The notes: a model not told the origin generated them from the letters alone. A stretch of DNA of 64,000 nt from Chrysoporthe austroafricana (GCA_001051155.2 JYIP02000005.1:4092001-4156000), one strand, 5' to 3'; shown: positions 48,501-59,505, counted from the stretch's first letter. Numbers and translations: made by a program.

Positions 48501-49877
48501 TGACGCAAAGTAGCTCTAGAGGCTGATCTAGATTTTGCGAAGGGCCACTCCGGCCAGTCTCCCCTGATAGTCGCTGAAGAGTGAGATCAAGATACTATGG
48601 CTATCTCGATATCATGCGCGGGACAAGATTGAAGGCGAGCACTCGTATTTCGATGTAGCAACGGCGGCGAAGGCAGAGGGTATCACTGCCATCCATTGTA
48701 GTAGCCCATGAGAGATCACTGACTCATTGGCCTCGGGGAATGCGCATTTGTTTTGGGTTGTCGTCACAATCCAGCTGGTCTGCCTTCAGCAGGCTTGCCT
48801 GCGCCCAGTCCCCTCTCATGATACCAGCCTCGGTTCCGGATCAGCCCATAGTGTAGGTAGTACCGTAGCCCCTAGGATTTTGTGGTGGACGTCGCGACAG
48901 TCTCTGAGGGGACACAGCTCATCCAAATCGTCGCCCTGGCCATCGAAGGGTCCGCTGTAGTACTTGTGAGAATAGTCACTCCCCAGAGTTTGGCCAATCG
49001 CAATTCTCTCGTTTCTCGGAACCACTGTTGTGAAGAAGGACCGCCCTTGATGAGTCTATCTTGACCTCTGCTGTAATCCATCCTGCCGCAGATCGTATAC
49101 TCGGAAGTCACTGATGAGTCTGCTGCGAGCATGTGTCACCGCGCACAGACGACGAATGTGCCCAAACGATATCAAGGGTTCAGGGAGTGGTTATCATATG
49201 GAGACGTCCACCAGGATGAGGACGGGGCTCCTCAGAGTCTGGAGTCTCACTCCAGCCGCCTCAAGGGCCGTGATGCATCACAAAAACCATGTCGCCGCTG
49301 GCGGATCTCCGCAAGAGCATCGAGATGCATCAGAAGCCCCCTGTCTAGGACACGAGCGTATGTATGTTTGTGTAGCGTCTGGTTTATGCGCTCAAGGCTC
49401 GCCAAGGACTGGACCTGAGGATATATGTCTTGGACGAAGAGATGGTTGCCTCTGATCCTGTGCAGGCCAGTCCGCACCACACTTCATCCAGTGGACGGAG
49501 TTCTGAGGCATATAACTGTCAAATTGATAAAGGGGACTTGGTGTGTGCAGCTTAAAAGGAGTGACCACTCCCCGCTGGCTGGGAATGAATGGCCTTTGGT
49601 CCATGCTGTCTGGTCGGTCTCACATACTTGGTGAGGGGAAACGTCGCAGGAGTGTGAGTAGTGGAATGGGACCACGGCTGTGTTCTCGGCGACGACTAGA
49701 ACACTGCGCTAGCACACATAGGGCTGACGGAGGTCAGTGCATCTGTTTTACCAGAGCACCTCTTGCTACCTAGACAGTCGAGGTGTTTACGCTGTCATGT
49801 TGAATAGGGTGTGAGTTGTCTAAGAAAAGACGTCACAGGGAGTCGAAATAAGCTTATCTTATCTACCCTCCCGGCTC

Positions 49878-49917
49878 TTTTTTCTTTTCTTTTTTTTTTT
49901 GCTGGGGGGGGGGGGGG
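49878..49917. repeat. T-rich run joined to a run of 14 G
   Basis: A T-rich tract at about 49878–49900 is followed by GCT and then 14 G at 49904–49917. It lies about 220 bp upstream of the GCV1 start, close to the right edge of the gene-poor island. Confidence 0.85.
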
Positions 49918-50140
49918 TTTCAACCCATAGTATACTACAGCAGCTTGACTCGGCTGAGGTCCACCGTTATCGGTCAAAGTCGCCGAGTATACCAGCTCAG
50001 GTACGCAATATCCCTGACTAACGGAGACTGTCCGGCATGAGATTGCTGTGATAGAAAAGACCGGGTCGTCGGTGGTGTTCCCTCCTCTTCGAGTTTATCC
50101 ACTCATGCTTGAGGAGACCAGATAACGCCCACTGCACAAG

Positions 50141-51565
50141 ATGAGGCTCATACGGTCTGCTTCACGCCTGCAGTCCGGCCTGCGGGCCACTTCCGGCCCT
50201 GGTGCCCTGAGCAGCTTCTCAGCCTCTCGGTCACTTTCCTCACGCGCATCTCCAGCGCTGGCGAATCCTTCCGCGAGGACACAGGCTTCACTCGCGGCGG
50301 CAGCTACGAGGAGTTCACCATGGACGGCTCTCCCTTCCTCCGGCGCGAGGGGCTACGCCTCCTCCAGCGATGAGCCCCTCCAGAAGACCGCCCTCTACGA
50401 CCTCCACATCTCCCACGGCGGAAAGATGGTCCCCTTCGGCGGGTTCCACATGCCGGTGCAGTACGCCGCCCTCTCCGTCTCGGCCTCACACGCCTTCACC
50501 CGGACCCACGCCTCCCTCTTCGACGTCAGCCACATGGTCCAGCGCATCTTCTCCGGGCCGGGTGCCGCCGCCTTCCTGCAGCGTGTGACCCCCGCCAACC
50601 TGGCCGCACTGCCCGTCAACAGCAGCACGCTGTCGGCCCTCCTGCACCCGGGCACCGGCGGCATCGTGGACGACACCGTTGTCACCAAGCTGGCGGACGA
50701 CGAGTTCTACGTCGTCACCAACGCCGCGTGCCGCGCCAAGGACGACGCTTATCTCGCTGAGCAGCTGTCCGCCTGGGACGGCGCCGCCCTGCGCCACGAG
50801 AAGCAGGACCACAAGGGCCTTGTCGCCCTCCAGGGCCCGCTGAGCGCCGACATCCTCGCCTCTGTCCTCGCGGAGCCGGGCGTCCTCGACCTGAAGAAGC
50901 TCTTCTTCGGCACGTGCGCTACCGCCAAGATCAGCCTTCGTGGCGGGGCCGCCTCCGCACCGGTGCTGGTCAGCCGCGGAGGGTACACCGGCGAGGACGG
51001 GTTCGAGATCTCGATCCCGAGCGCGGGTGAGACGGTTGCGGTCACCGAGGCGCTGCTGGCTTCCGCCGGCCCGCAGAGGCTGCAGCTTGCGGGCCTCGGC
51101 GCGAGGGACAGCCTGCGCCTGGAAGCGGGAATGTGTCTGTACGGGCACGATCTGGACGACACTACGACACCCGTCGAGGGCGGACTGAGCTGGATTATCC
51201 CTAAGGACAGGAGGGGTGCGGATGCCGGGTTCCACGGGGCGGAGGTCATCGCTAAGCAGCTCGTGCCGAAGACCAAGGGCGGTTCGGGGGTGGAAAGGAG
51301 AAGGGTTGGGTTTGTAGTGGAGGGTGCGCCGGCAAGGGAGGGCGCGGAGATTGTCAGCAAGGAGGGGGAGAAGATCGGGAAGATCACGAGTGGGTGTCCT
51401 AGTCCGACTCTGGGGAAGAACATTGCTATGGGATATGTCAAGGATGGTTTTCACAAGTCGGGGACGGAGGTGGACGTCGTTGTGAGGGGGAGAAACCGCA
51501 ATGCCGTTGTGTATAAGATGCCATTCGTTCCAACCAAGTATTGGAAAGGAACGGCCCCTGCATGA
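50141..51565 (+). CDS. GCV1: Glycine cleavage system T-protein (aminomethyltransferase), mitochondrial
   Basis: Single exon of 474 residues. The first about 70 residues (MRLIRSASRLQSGLRATSGP onward) are rich in Arg, Ser and Ala and lack acids, as expected of a mitochondrial presequence; RGYASSS marks the likely cleavage area. The GcvT domain follows: LQKTALYDLHISHGGKMVPF, GGFHMPVQY, RTHASLFDVSHM, IVDDTVV, YVVTNAACRAKD, then SRGGYTGEDGFEISIP and LRLEAGMCLYGHDLDDTTTP. The C-terminal barrel has ITSGCPSPTLGKNIAMGYV. The enzyme transfers the methylene group of aminomethyl-lipoyl-H protein to tetrahydrofolate, releasing ammonia, in mitochondrial glycine breakdown. All signature blocks are intact. 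It is convergent with VMA13. Confidence 0.95.
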   Translation: MRLIRSASRLQSGLRATSGPGALSSFSASRSLSSRASPALANPSARTQASLAAAATRSSPWTALPSSGARGYASSSDEPLQKTALYDLHISHGGKMVPFGGFHMPVQYAALSVSASHAFTRTHASLFDVSHMVQRIFSGPGAAAFLQRVTPANLAALPVNSSTLSALLHPGTGGIVDDTVVTKLADDEFYVVTNAACRAKDDAYLAEQLSAWDGAALRHEKQDHKGLVALQGPLSADILASVLAEPGVLDLKKLFFGTCATAKISLRGGAASAPVLVSRGGYTGEDGFEISIPSAGETVAVTEALLASAGPQRLQLAGLGARDSLRLEAGMCLYGHDLDDTTTPVEGGLSWIIPKDRRGADAGFHGAEVIAKQLVPKTKGGSGVERRRVGFVVEGAPAREGAEIVSKEGEKIGKITSGCPSPTLGKNIAMGYVKDGFHKSGTEVDVVVRGRNRNAVVYKMPFVPTKYWKGTAPA

Positions 51566-52052
51566 TTGAGATTGACTCTCGTAGGGTCTGAATGGGTCAA
51601 GAGGCGAGATGTGGCAAGGAAGGGCGTTCAACCTCTCGACGGAGGCTTTCGAGAACGGGATCTGGGATAGGCATGGTTCAGGCTCCTGGCGCTAGGTTTC
51701 AACACAAAGCTCATGGGGACAGGAAGGCGATGCAAAAACTCCACGAAGAACTACAGTAGAGCGACACCTTCTTCTAGCCAACATAGTATATTATCGTTCG
51801 CCTCAACCTGGCATTGTGATCTGTATCAAAGACTCCGGTCCACCACCCAGGTCGCAGACACTCCTTGCAGACTTCAGATCTGCAGCCTGAAGTACCTAAC
51901 ACAGCTGTTACATTTGTCCCATCGGGGGTATGCGAATCAAATGCTCAAAGGTCGAATAATGCCACATATATATGCAATGCTGGTACATCCGGACTGCTCA
52001 TCAAAAGGCTACGTCCCCCATCCTCTCCGCCCCGGTCCTACATCTGACCGGT
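51566..52052. other. Intergenic region between convergent GCV1 and VMA13
   Basis: About 0.49 kb holding two 3' UTRs. No other feature is seen. Confidence 0.5.
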
Positions 52053-53620
52053 TTACTTGTCATTATTCTCGAAACTGTACTTCAACCACCCGCCCAGCGC
52101 TCTCAGACTCTCCCATCTCACGTTCTCATCTGCCTCGGCCATCAGCTGCATCACCCTTGTCTTAAGGCCCAGTTTCTCCAGCGTGCCCCTCTTCTCCGGC
52201 ACCTCCTTGACCAGGGCGCCCACGTCGTTGCACGCGATGGCCAGCACGGCCTTGTCGTTGTCCCAGGGCTTCGACATGATCTCGGCCAGCTTCTTGAGCA
52301 CCTCGCCGTTCTCGTAGTCGATGATCTTCCGGGCGTTCTCCGCCCAAAATACCGTGCTCCTGTGGGGTGGTGACCATCGCAGGTGGCCTGACTGCACCTC
52401 CGCAACGTACTCGTCAAAGGTCGTCTTGGTTTTCGTGTACTCCTCTAGCATGTCCTTCAGGGCGGCCAGTTCCTCTTGGAGGTCGGGATCGGTGAGCTGG
52501 CGGCTGCTGAGATTCTGGAGGAGAGCGGGTAGGCGGACGAGCACGGCCTGGGGTAGGAGGGTCTTCTGGTTCGTGCGCAGAAGGTTGTAAAGGGTTGAAA
52601 CCAAGAGCCGGGTGGTCTTCTCCTTTGGAGACAGGCGGAGGAGCTGGGTGTAGAGGAGGATGATGTCGTACTCGCTAGAATCAGGTTAGCGACGACACGA
52701 GCTCCAGACAACCGCGATGGTCGCATCTCACTCACCCGTTCAGTTCATCGCCCACCTCCTCAGCCTCGAAGCTCAATTGCCACAGGACAAGCAGGACGTG
52801 ATAAAGCATCTGCAAGCCCACGCCACCACCTAGGGAGCCATCGAGACCCTTGACCGCGCCCGCAGTCCCGCTCCAGAGACTCGCGCTCGAGTCCCCGTTC
52901 CCAACACCGCACGCTGTCTTCAGGATGTTTATCAATGGTGCGACGGTCTCACTTCGCTGTGCCCAGAACTGTTGCCGGGAGACACTGCCGTAGAGCAGGG
53001 ACGAGTACTCGAGCACGCCAATGTCCTGCAGGCCGGCGTCGGAGTTCTTGGTCAGGGAAGACAGGTAGCTGTAGAGGTGGGGGAGGGCCTTTTTGACAGT
53101 CGCTTCGGACTCGTCCCGAGAGCTCGCCATGAGGCTGGTCAGGACGGTGGAGGTGAGGAGGGGTATCGGGTCCTCGGGGCTGGAGGAGTGTGCCAGGAGG
53201 GGGAGGAAGTGCTTGTATGGGTCCCCATTCTTGAAGAGGGCTTTGGGGAGGGACGGTACACCTATTCCACGCCAACACTCTGATCAGCCCCGCTACCTAT
53301 CAAGGGATACTAAACGGGAGCTTACTGTCGAGCAAGTCCTTCAGCAGGACCAAGATGTACTGGACGACCTCCGTCCTCTTGCTGGCCAGCTCCAGGACGC
53401 TGGGCTTCCCCTCCTCGCTGACGAAGAGTATCCGATACCCGTCGAGATCACCCTCGACGATCTCCTTGCGCGCAGTTTTCTTGGCCCTCTCGACAGCCTT
53501 GATCTTGGCCAGCTGATCCTCGGTCAGGGTGCCCGCACGTACTTGACCATCCCAGGGGATCGGCCTCTGCCGGATGTTGTTCTGCAGCGATGCGAGATAG
53601 GTTGGCGGATCCAGAGACAT
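52053..53620 (-). CDS. VMA13: V-type ATPase subunit H
   Basis: Three exons: 53326–53620, 52736–53261 and 52053–52674, with introns of 64 and 61 nt, coding for 480 residues, very close to the usual length. It starts MSLDPPTYLASLQNNIRQRP with IPWDGQVRAGTLTEDQLAKI. The middle is armadillo-like helices (FLPLLAHSSSPEDPIPLLTS, LLYTQLLRLSPKEKTTRLLV). The C-terminal domain has the diagnostic LRWSPPHRSTVFWAENARKI and ends KTRVMQLMAEADENVRWESL followed by RALGGWLKYSFENN. Subunit H bridges the V1 stator and the a subunit; it is needed for activity of the assembled vacuolar proton pump and silences free V1. Both splice junctions keep phase and rebuild conserved sequence (LLDS|VPSLPK, ELNG|EYDIIL). Confidence 0.95.
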
Positions 53621-54942
53621 AGCTGTTTCTTCGCTGTTATGTCGGTTGTCTAGCTATCTCATCTGACGAGGCAGGCTGGAGACAGTTTGTGGACAAGCAG
53701 GAAGCTATTCCCCGGGTACGGCACAGGTATGGGCGGCAGTATGTTCGGCTCGTCAATAGTGCTAGGAAGCTTGACGTCCAGCTTGGGGATAAGCCGCCGG
53801 AAGCACGATTACGAAATGGTTCCAAGAATAGTGGCGGCCGCTGGAGCTCCCCCGAGCCGCTAACAATTTCGGCCTGCGGCAGGCGACCTGCGCCGGCCTA
53901 CCAAGAGAGGAACATCCAACCCTTTTCGTCTGGCTGCTTTCCTGTGTGAGAGGTCCTCACTTTTCTGTCTGCTCTGCCTCGTTGTTGCTAGATGGATACT
54001 GCGTATTCAGGCATCTGTAACTCATTTACTTTTCACTCCAAACGCTGCTGCACATGACCTGAACACTACCGATTCACGGGTCCTCAACAAGCTCTCACTA
54101 CCACGATTGCTCCGGCTCGCTATGAGAGACCTCACTCCCCGTGGGCTGCGCGGGATATGGCCTGGTGTGAGCGTGGTTTGGAGCTTTTCTACTTGAGCTC
54201 GTTCTTCCATTATTCTCCTGTGTCTTGATTCCACGGCTACCTAGCGCGCCTGGACGAACCGCCACTTGTTCGTGACGATACAAACAGTAGTATACCATAT
54301 CCCCCTTGCCCTCCAGTCAGATCGTCAATTACCGTCGTCGTCATTAATTTGCGTCTAATTACGCTAGGCCTTTGATACCGTTTGCTCATGATGTCTTCAT
54401 TTTTTCCTTCAATCTCGCGTCATATCCCCGGCCTATGTTCTTCGTCCCGGCCTTCCCGTGGTCCTCCGACTTGCGCTTCAAAGGCGGTCTCTCGCATGCA
54501 CGTCTTTGATGGTGCATCCCTCATATTTAGTCCTATCCTGAACGCCAGGAGTGTCTTCAGGTGCCACGGGGGCGTCCCGAAAGAATGCGTGGATCAAATT
54601 GCAAGTACTGGGGTGTAACGCGCAACTGGGTTTGGTACCTGATACACCAAGACGCGATCCGCACAGATGGCTACGAGCCAGTCCATGTCCAATGCGGATG
54701 CCCGAGGCATGTCCTGGTCACAGGGCTGGGACCACTTCTCGCCGACTGCTGGTGTTTCTTGTAGGTGCAGGTGAAAGCTCTCGATCTTCTTCCCTCTCGG
54801 GCGAAGAGGTTCGGGTCGCCCTCGGGAGGAGGGGACGGACGGAAGTTCTTGGAGAAGCTTTGGTGGCTATTGAGAAGGGGGAAAGAGATACAGGTTGTGT
54901 TGTTGAGGAGAGGGGACAGCCCTGAAAGGCTAGCCACTATGC
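53621..54942. other. Intergenic region between VMA13 and the surface-protein gene
   Basis: About 1.3 kb upstream of VMA13 and downstream of the next minus-strand gene. Short frames near 54,550–54,925 show no domain. A NotI-like GCGGCCGC element occurs near 53834. No gene is supported. Confidence 0.45.
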
Positions 54943-56418
54943 TCACCGCCGCGAATGCGGGGGTGATATGCGCGTCTCCGTTCTGCGGCTGCGACGCGTA
55001 TCTCTTGTCCTACCGCCCGAGCTCGCGGAGCCTGCATATTCGGGTGGGAGGTTAGACTTGGGGTGATCATAATCATCCCTGAACCGGCCACCAGCAGCCG
55101 ACGCGGAGCGGTCGCTGTGCGAGCGCACAACGGACGCGGTGCGAGGACCCCGGGGGTGGTGAGACTGCACGGGTGTATAAACAGAGGAGTACGTATAATC
55201 GGAGGAGAACTCACTTGGGCTGCTGGCTGTGTACGAGTCCGAGAAGTAGCTCGAGCTGACCTCGCTCCTCGCGGGGCGGGAGGAGCGCTTCGCCACCGAC
55301 TGCCGCCGCTTCTTGTCACGCCGCAGACCCAGCAACACCAGCAGCGTGCCCAGTGCACCTGCCTCCCACCAGCTGGTCTGGTTCGATTCCCTCTTCTTCT
55401 CGGAAGTTCGTCTGCTTTCTGCCACGGAGGAACGGACCGGGCGGCTTGCGAACCAGCTGCTGTGCCGGTCCCGAGCCACATGGCTGGAGGTCCTGGCTGC
55501 CCCGCCGTGGCGGCTGTATCGCTCCTCTTCAATGATGACCGTCTCGCGGGAACGATCGCGTCTCTTGTCTCTCGGGCCCAACCCCAGGAGTGCGAGCAGA
55601 CCATGCCACAAACCACGCATGATACAGCAGGCGCAGATGCCTAACAGAATAACCACACCAGCTAGCGAACCAATGACGATGCCTGCGATGGCACCACCGC
55701 TGAGACCGGAGCCGCCCGTGGTTGCCAGGGCCGTGCCATTTCCGGAGCTTGTTGTGGTGGCGCTCAGAGCGGTCGCTGTGCTGGTGCTGGCGGACCCGGT
55801 ACCGGTGACCCGGTAAGGCGCACTGTACTGGGTGGTGATCGTGCTTCCGCTGGTGGTCATGGTTGTGGAGTACACCGAGTAGGAGGTGGTCGCCGTCGTA
55901 CCTGTGGCCGTGGCGCCTGGGTTGGAACTGCACTGGCCATCGTAAGCGCAGTACTGCCAGCTCGCGCAGCAGATGGAACCGCAGGCTATCTCGCCGGAAC
56001 CAGCTGGAGGCTCGCAGGTGCCGCCGCTGGCTGCGGTCGACGCAGCCCAGGCGCTGGAGATGGTGCTCGTGAAGGTCTCGGTCTCAGTCCACGTTGTAGT
56101 GTAAACAGCGTAGCTGGAGCCGTCTCTCGGGAACAGAGGCGCCAGCGACGTGCACCCGGCAACACTGTCCGATGTGGTGCAGACCTCGCCATTGGAGCAG
56201 CAAAGCTCGTTCTCACGACCGCAGTATGACGCGCAGCCTCGATCCTGTATAAAGCCATAGCTGAGGGTGTTGTGTAGATCGTCCTTCGGGTATGGACCAG
56301 CTAGTGCGGGCTGTATGAGGGTGGAGATGGACAGCAGAATTGTGGGTATGGCAGCTGTCGCCTGGAGCGGGCGGTGCCGCTGCTGACTTGATGGGCGCAT
56401 GGTGATGGGTGTGCTCAC
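54943..56418 (-). CDS. Single-pass cell-surface protein with signal peptide and Cys/Ser/Thr-rich ectodomain
   Basis: Single exon of 491 residues. Residues 1–40 are a signal peptide (IPTILLSISTLIQPALA); the Met at residue 7 is an equally possible start. Two cysteine clusters follow: CASYCGRENELCCSNGEVCT (about 62–81) and an equally spaced set at about 135–163 (CEPPAGSGEIACGSICC). A Ser/Thr-rich, probably O-glycosylated linker runs from about 168 to 238. One strong membrane helix lies at 241–266 (AIAGIVIGSLAGVVILLGIC). The cytoplasmic tail of more than 220 residues is rich in Arg and Ser, with several short hydrophobic pieces. This layout resembles fungal wall-stress sensors and mucin-like surface proteins, but the cysteine pattern is not a WSC domain I can confirm. 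No specific function is assigned. Confidence 0.75.
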   Translation of the reverse strand: MSTPITMRPSSQQRHRPLQATAAIPTILLSISTLIQPALAGPYPKDDLHNTLSYGFIQDRGCASYCGRENELCCSNGEVCTTSDSVAGCTSLAPLFPRDGSSYAVYTTTWTETETFTSTISSAWAASTAASGGTCEPPAGSGEIACGSICCASWQYCAYDGQCSSNPGATATGTTATTSYSVYSTTMTTSGSTITTQYSAPYRVTGTGSASTSTATALSATTTSSGNGTALATTGGSGLSGGAIAGIVIGSLAGVVILLGICACCIMRGLWHGLLALLGLGPRDKRRDRSRETVIIEEERYSRHGGAARTSSHVARDRHSSWFASRPVRSSVAESRRTSEKKRESNQTSWWEAGALGTLLVLLGLRRDKKRRQSVAKRSSRPARSEVSSSYFSDSYTASSPSEFSSDYTYSSVYTPVQSHHPRGPRTASVVRSHSDRSASAAGGRFRDDYDHPKSNLPPEYAGSASSGGRTRDTRRSRRTETRISPPHSRR

Positions 56419-58348
56419 AAACTCGTAGGGTTGGTGGCGGAAGGGGATGCTGGAGGAGGAGGGAGAAGCCTTCAGAGCTGCCTTTCTTGTCGTGGTCTTC
56501 GTTCAACGGTGGACTGTCGAAGTGGCAGGCAGCCAAGAAGCTGGAGCTGCAGGTGGGTGCCCCTCCTCGCTGGCACCACCACCACCACTCTTTGGTCTAG
56601 TTCTGGTGCAATTGACCTGTAGCTTCAGATATTCGCGCGGGGTAATCTCGCGAGGCCGATGAGAGGGACGGGAATGTTCAGGAGTCCCCTAATGAGCGCT
56701 TCGAGCCGTTCCGTGTCTCAACTAAAACGAAGGATAATGAATTCGGTGTTGAGTCTGAGAACTGGACTGGAATGAGGGCGAAGTCAGGATGTCGCAAATC
56801 CTCTGTCGACTAGTTCGCACCGGCGGCTCCGAGTCCGTGAGCTGTTCGTGAGCTGGTCTGGTCTTTGCGCCTTGCCTAAACTCAGCCTGCGGCCCCTCGC
56901 GCCCTGTAGTCGTGCGGTTTACCTGGGCCCTGCGAGTCGGATTGAAGAAACCTTAATCGCGACGGATAAAGGGCGAAGAATGGAGAACGAGAGAGACAAG
57001 ACGCGGATGAGATAGGGATAAAAAAAAAAGGCAAACAGGAGACGAGGGCTTGATAGGGTTGGGCCCGAGCTGTAGGTTATTCAGTGTTCCCTGTTGGGAT
57101 GTGACGCCAGATTGGCCGCCTGCTTTAATCCGATGGCTGGATGTGAAAATCATCCCAACTGATCTCGTACCTCCCCCCGGATCCTGGAGGGCAGGATACC
57201 TAGTAAAGTCCCTTGAAATCTGTACGGGGCAAGGCGGTCTTGGTAGGACGCAGGGTGCGATGCTCAGCCCACGTCCAAAAGCTGTGAGTGGCAGCTTGTA
57301 AGCGGCAAGCTGTATGTGGGCTTGGTGGCTGGGAGACGAGCTACCCAACCACCCTCTATTCCACCCAGATGCCTATTTCGTCAGGATGCCCTGCGAGACT
57401 GCGACCCTGATTTTTTTTGGCTTTAGAGCTCTGTTCACTGCCTGAATCCTAGATGCCAATTCAGAATAAAATGCCCCGCGGAATACATCATCGCCCTGTT
57501 GACGTATTTGTGTGTGCTGTCACCTCGGTATCCATCTGCGAGCCACAATCGACGTCAACGGTGCAACGATACAACGACATCGCCGCCGGATCTCTAGCTG
57601 ATTGAGAAAAGCAAACATCTGTCAGATCAGCTGGCCATGTCGTAAGTCTACATCGTGGCATTGGACACTACACAGAGCAGCCAGCTACTGCACTCTGCAT
57701 CCTGCAAGATATTCGTTCATGCCTCGGCTACAAGTAACGGCTCCAGGATGGTCAAGCAGGGGAGTCCCATGCCCGGCCCGAGCCCCCGGGCCCAGGTCAG
57801 TCTCTTCGGCGGCCGATTTCTGCCGGGCCGCAGGCAGCTGGCCTCAAGAGCCCGTCATCAATGGGCTCCGGGGGGACTTCTCTACGCCGTGGTGTCCGGA
57901 GGCCCGACCTCATAGCCATACTATACGGAGTATCGGCTGTAAGACGCTACTAGAGTAGGGGTTAGGACTTGACTCAAACAAGCCAAGCCAGGCACGACAG
58001 TTCGGGTCTGCACGAAATTGCTATCATGTTTGCCGTCAAAACGACTTGTGGTATTGTCATTCGGTTAGCAAGCCTCCCAAGAGCACGCCGTGACATGTCT
58101 TGAGATCCCCATCCCTGTAGCAGCAACCGTCTCGCCGTATCAACCGCTCACATCCACGCGAAGATATATCGGGGCGCCGTCTTTGTGACTCCGAGGAGCG
58201 ATCGATGGGTTGGTCAAAATTCCGATTCTTTTTGAAAATCCCGTAGCGTCATGCTACATGACATGCAAGTCCCAATTGATGAACCCCCTGCCACTCCAGT
58301 GAACCCAGAAAAGCACAAAGAAACCGAAGGCCTGGTGGCTGCCTTTCT
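56419..58348. other. Intergenic region between the surface-protein gene and RPL9
   Basis: About 1.9 kb upstream of the surface-protein gene and downstream of RPL9. It includes a short A run near 57019 and no frame with a recognisable domain. The region just upstream of 56418 should hold the promoter of the surface protein. Confidence 0.45.
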
Positions 58349-59505
58349 TTACGCCTCCTCGACGATGTTGCCCTTCTCCGACACGTACATACCGTCCAGG
58401 AACTGTAGTTACTTGTCAGCACCCGACTACCACGCTCGCGCACTCCTCTTGCGGCATAGGATTCAACCATGGATGCCTTCGTACCTTTCGGATATCCTTG
58501 TTCCGCACCCTGCAGATCTGCTGGATGTCTGCTGCGCTCTGGGAGACAGCCTCGAGGGAGTTGCCGCTCAGGACCAGCTCGTCCTTCTGGGCCTTGGAGA
58601 CCTCGACATCGACACCCTGCTGCATGACGACCCGGCGCACGAGCTTCTCACCGATGAAGTTACTGCACGTGAAAAACGTATCAGCCATCCTGTTCCAGCC
58701 AGCCTGGCAACCTGTTTCCCATATGATCCTCCCGCCCGTGAAACAGCTGCTTCGTCTCAAACCTACCGGATCTCGACCTCGTAGACGCCCTCAGAGTTCT
58801 TGTCCAGGTTGACGTTGATGGGGAAATGGGCATAGACGTATCGCATCTTGTACTTGAAGCCCTTGGTGACACCGATGATCAGGTTGTTGAGGATAGTGCG
58901 GACAGTACGGAGGGCGGCGACGTTCTTGCGGACACCGTGGTGGATGTGGATGGCGATGACATTGGCCTTGGGCTTGGTGAAGCTGACGGCGATGTGGGAC
59001 AGGTCCTTGACCAGCTTGCCGCGGGGGCCCTCGACGGTGATCTGGCGAGCCTTGATGTGCATCTTGACTGTTCGTAGAAGACAAACATCAGCATTTGACA
59101 CAAGACACGACGATCCAACTTTTTCAGCCCCTAGCTGCAACAGTCGCCAGCCGAGCCAGAATTCATGGGATTTTCCCCATCGCAATGCCTCATGCCGCTG
59201 TGTTTCCGTCTCCCTGCGCTCGACTGCAAGTGGGCATTTTGCCATTGGTCAAAGCGGACAGGACTTGCGATAGTCGTAAGACCGTTTGTTCTACACATCT
59301 CGCTGCTCGTGAACTCTCTCTCCTGCAATTCCTCTGTCGTGTGTAATCCCCCTCTTTCCCGACTGGCTGGCTGGCTGGCGGCTGGAGGCTAGCGGTTTGC
59401 TCGGGGCATCGAGAATGCTGGTGGAGTCGGGGATCAATCAATCAATCAATCAATCGTACCTCCAGCTGGAATCTCCAGCGTCTCCTCGGAGTGGATGTAC
59501 TTCAT
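58349..59505 (-). CDS. RPL9: 60S ribosomal protein L9 (uL6)
   Basis: Four exons: 59460–59505, 58767–59067, 58485–58662 and 58349–58402, with introns of 392, 104 and 82 nt. The 192-residue product is one residue longer than yeast L9. It starts [15 protein letters not shown], then [20 protein letters not shown], then [33 protein letters not shown] and [20 protein letters not shown], and ends [28 protein letters not shown]. uL6 lies near the P-stalk base and the sarcin–ricin loop of the large subunit. A start at the internal Met (59062) would give a protein 17 residues short and lose the conserved MKYI end, so the far exon is preferred. The long first intron holds TGAT and CCAG repeats, and I see no clear snoRNA in it. 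Confidence 0.93.
59433..59455. repeat. (ATCA)n microsatellite in RPL9 intron 1
   Basis: About five and a half ATCA units (TGAT on the gene strand) begin immediately after the donor GTACG of the first RPL9 intron. Confidence 0.9.

Larger units (their letters stand above)
30119..50140. other. Gene-poor region, right part of the island
   Basis: About 20 kb upstream of the zinc-finger gene and ending at GCV1. From about 34 to 43 kb the sequence is GC-rich, which makes long but meaningless open frames on both strands. From about 43 to 49.8 kb it is more balanced and frames are short. It contains microsatellites, G runs of 7 to 14, a 13-bp tandem repeat, a 22–23-bp repeat near 36,619 and a dispersed palindromic motif, all listed separately. 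The first 1 kb (30,119–31,000) probably holds the promoter and leader of the zinc-finger gene. I recognise no protein, tRNA, rRNA or transposon in it. Confidence 0.5.

Noticed and set aside
48720..49480. Possible HET-domain or NLR remnant on the minus strand
   Set aside because: A few short runs seemed suggestive, but none of the conserved HET blocks could be placed and all frames contain stops.
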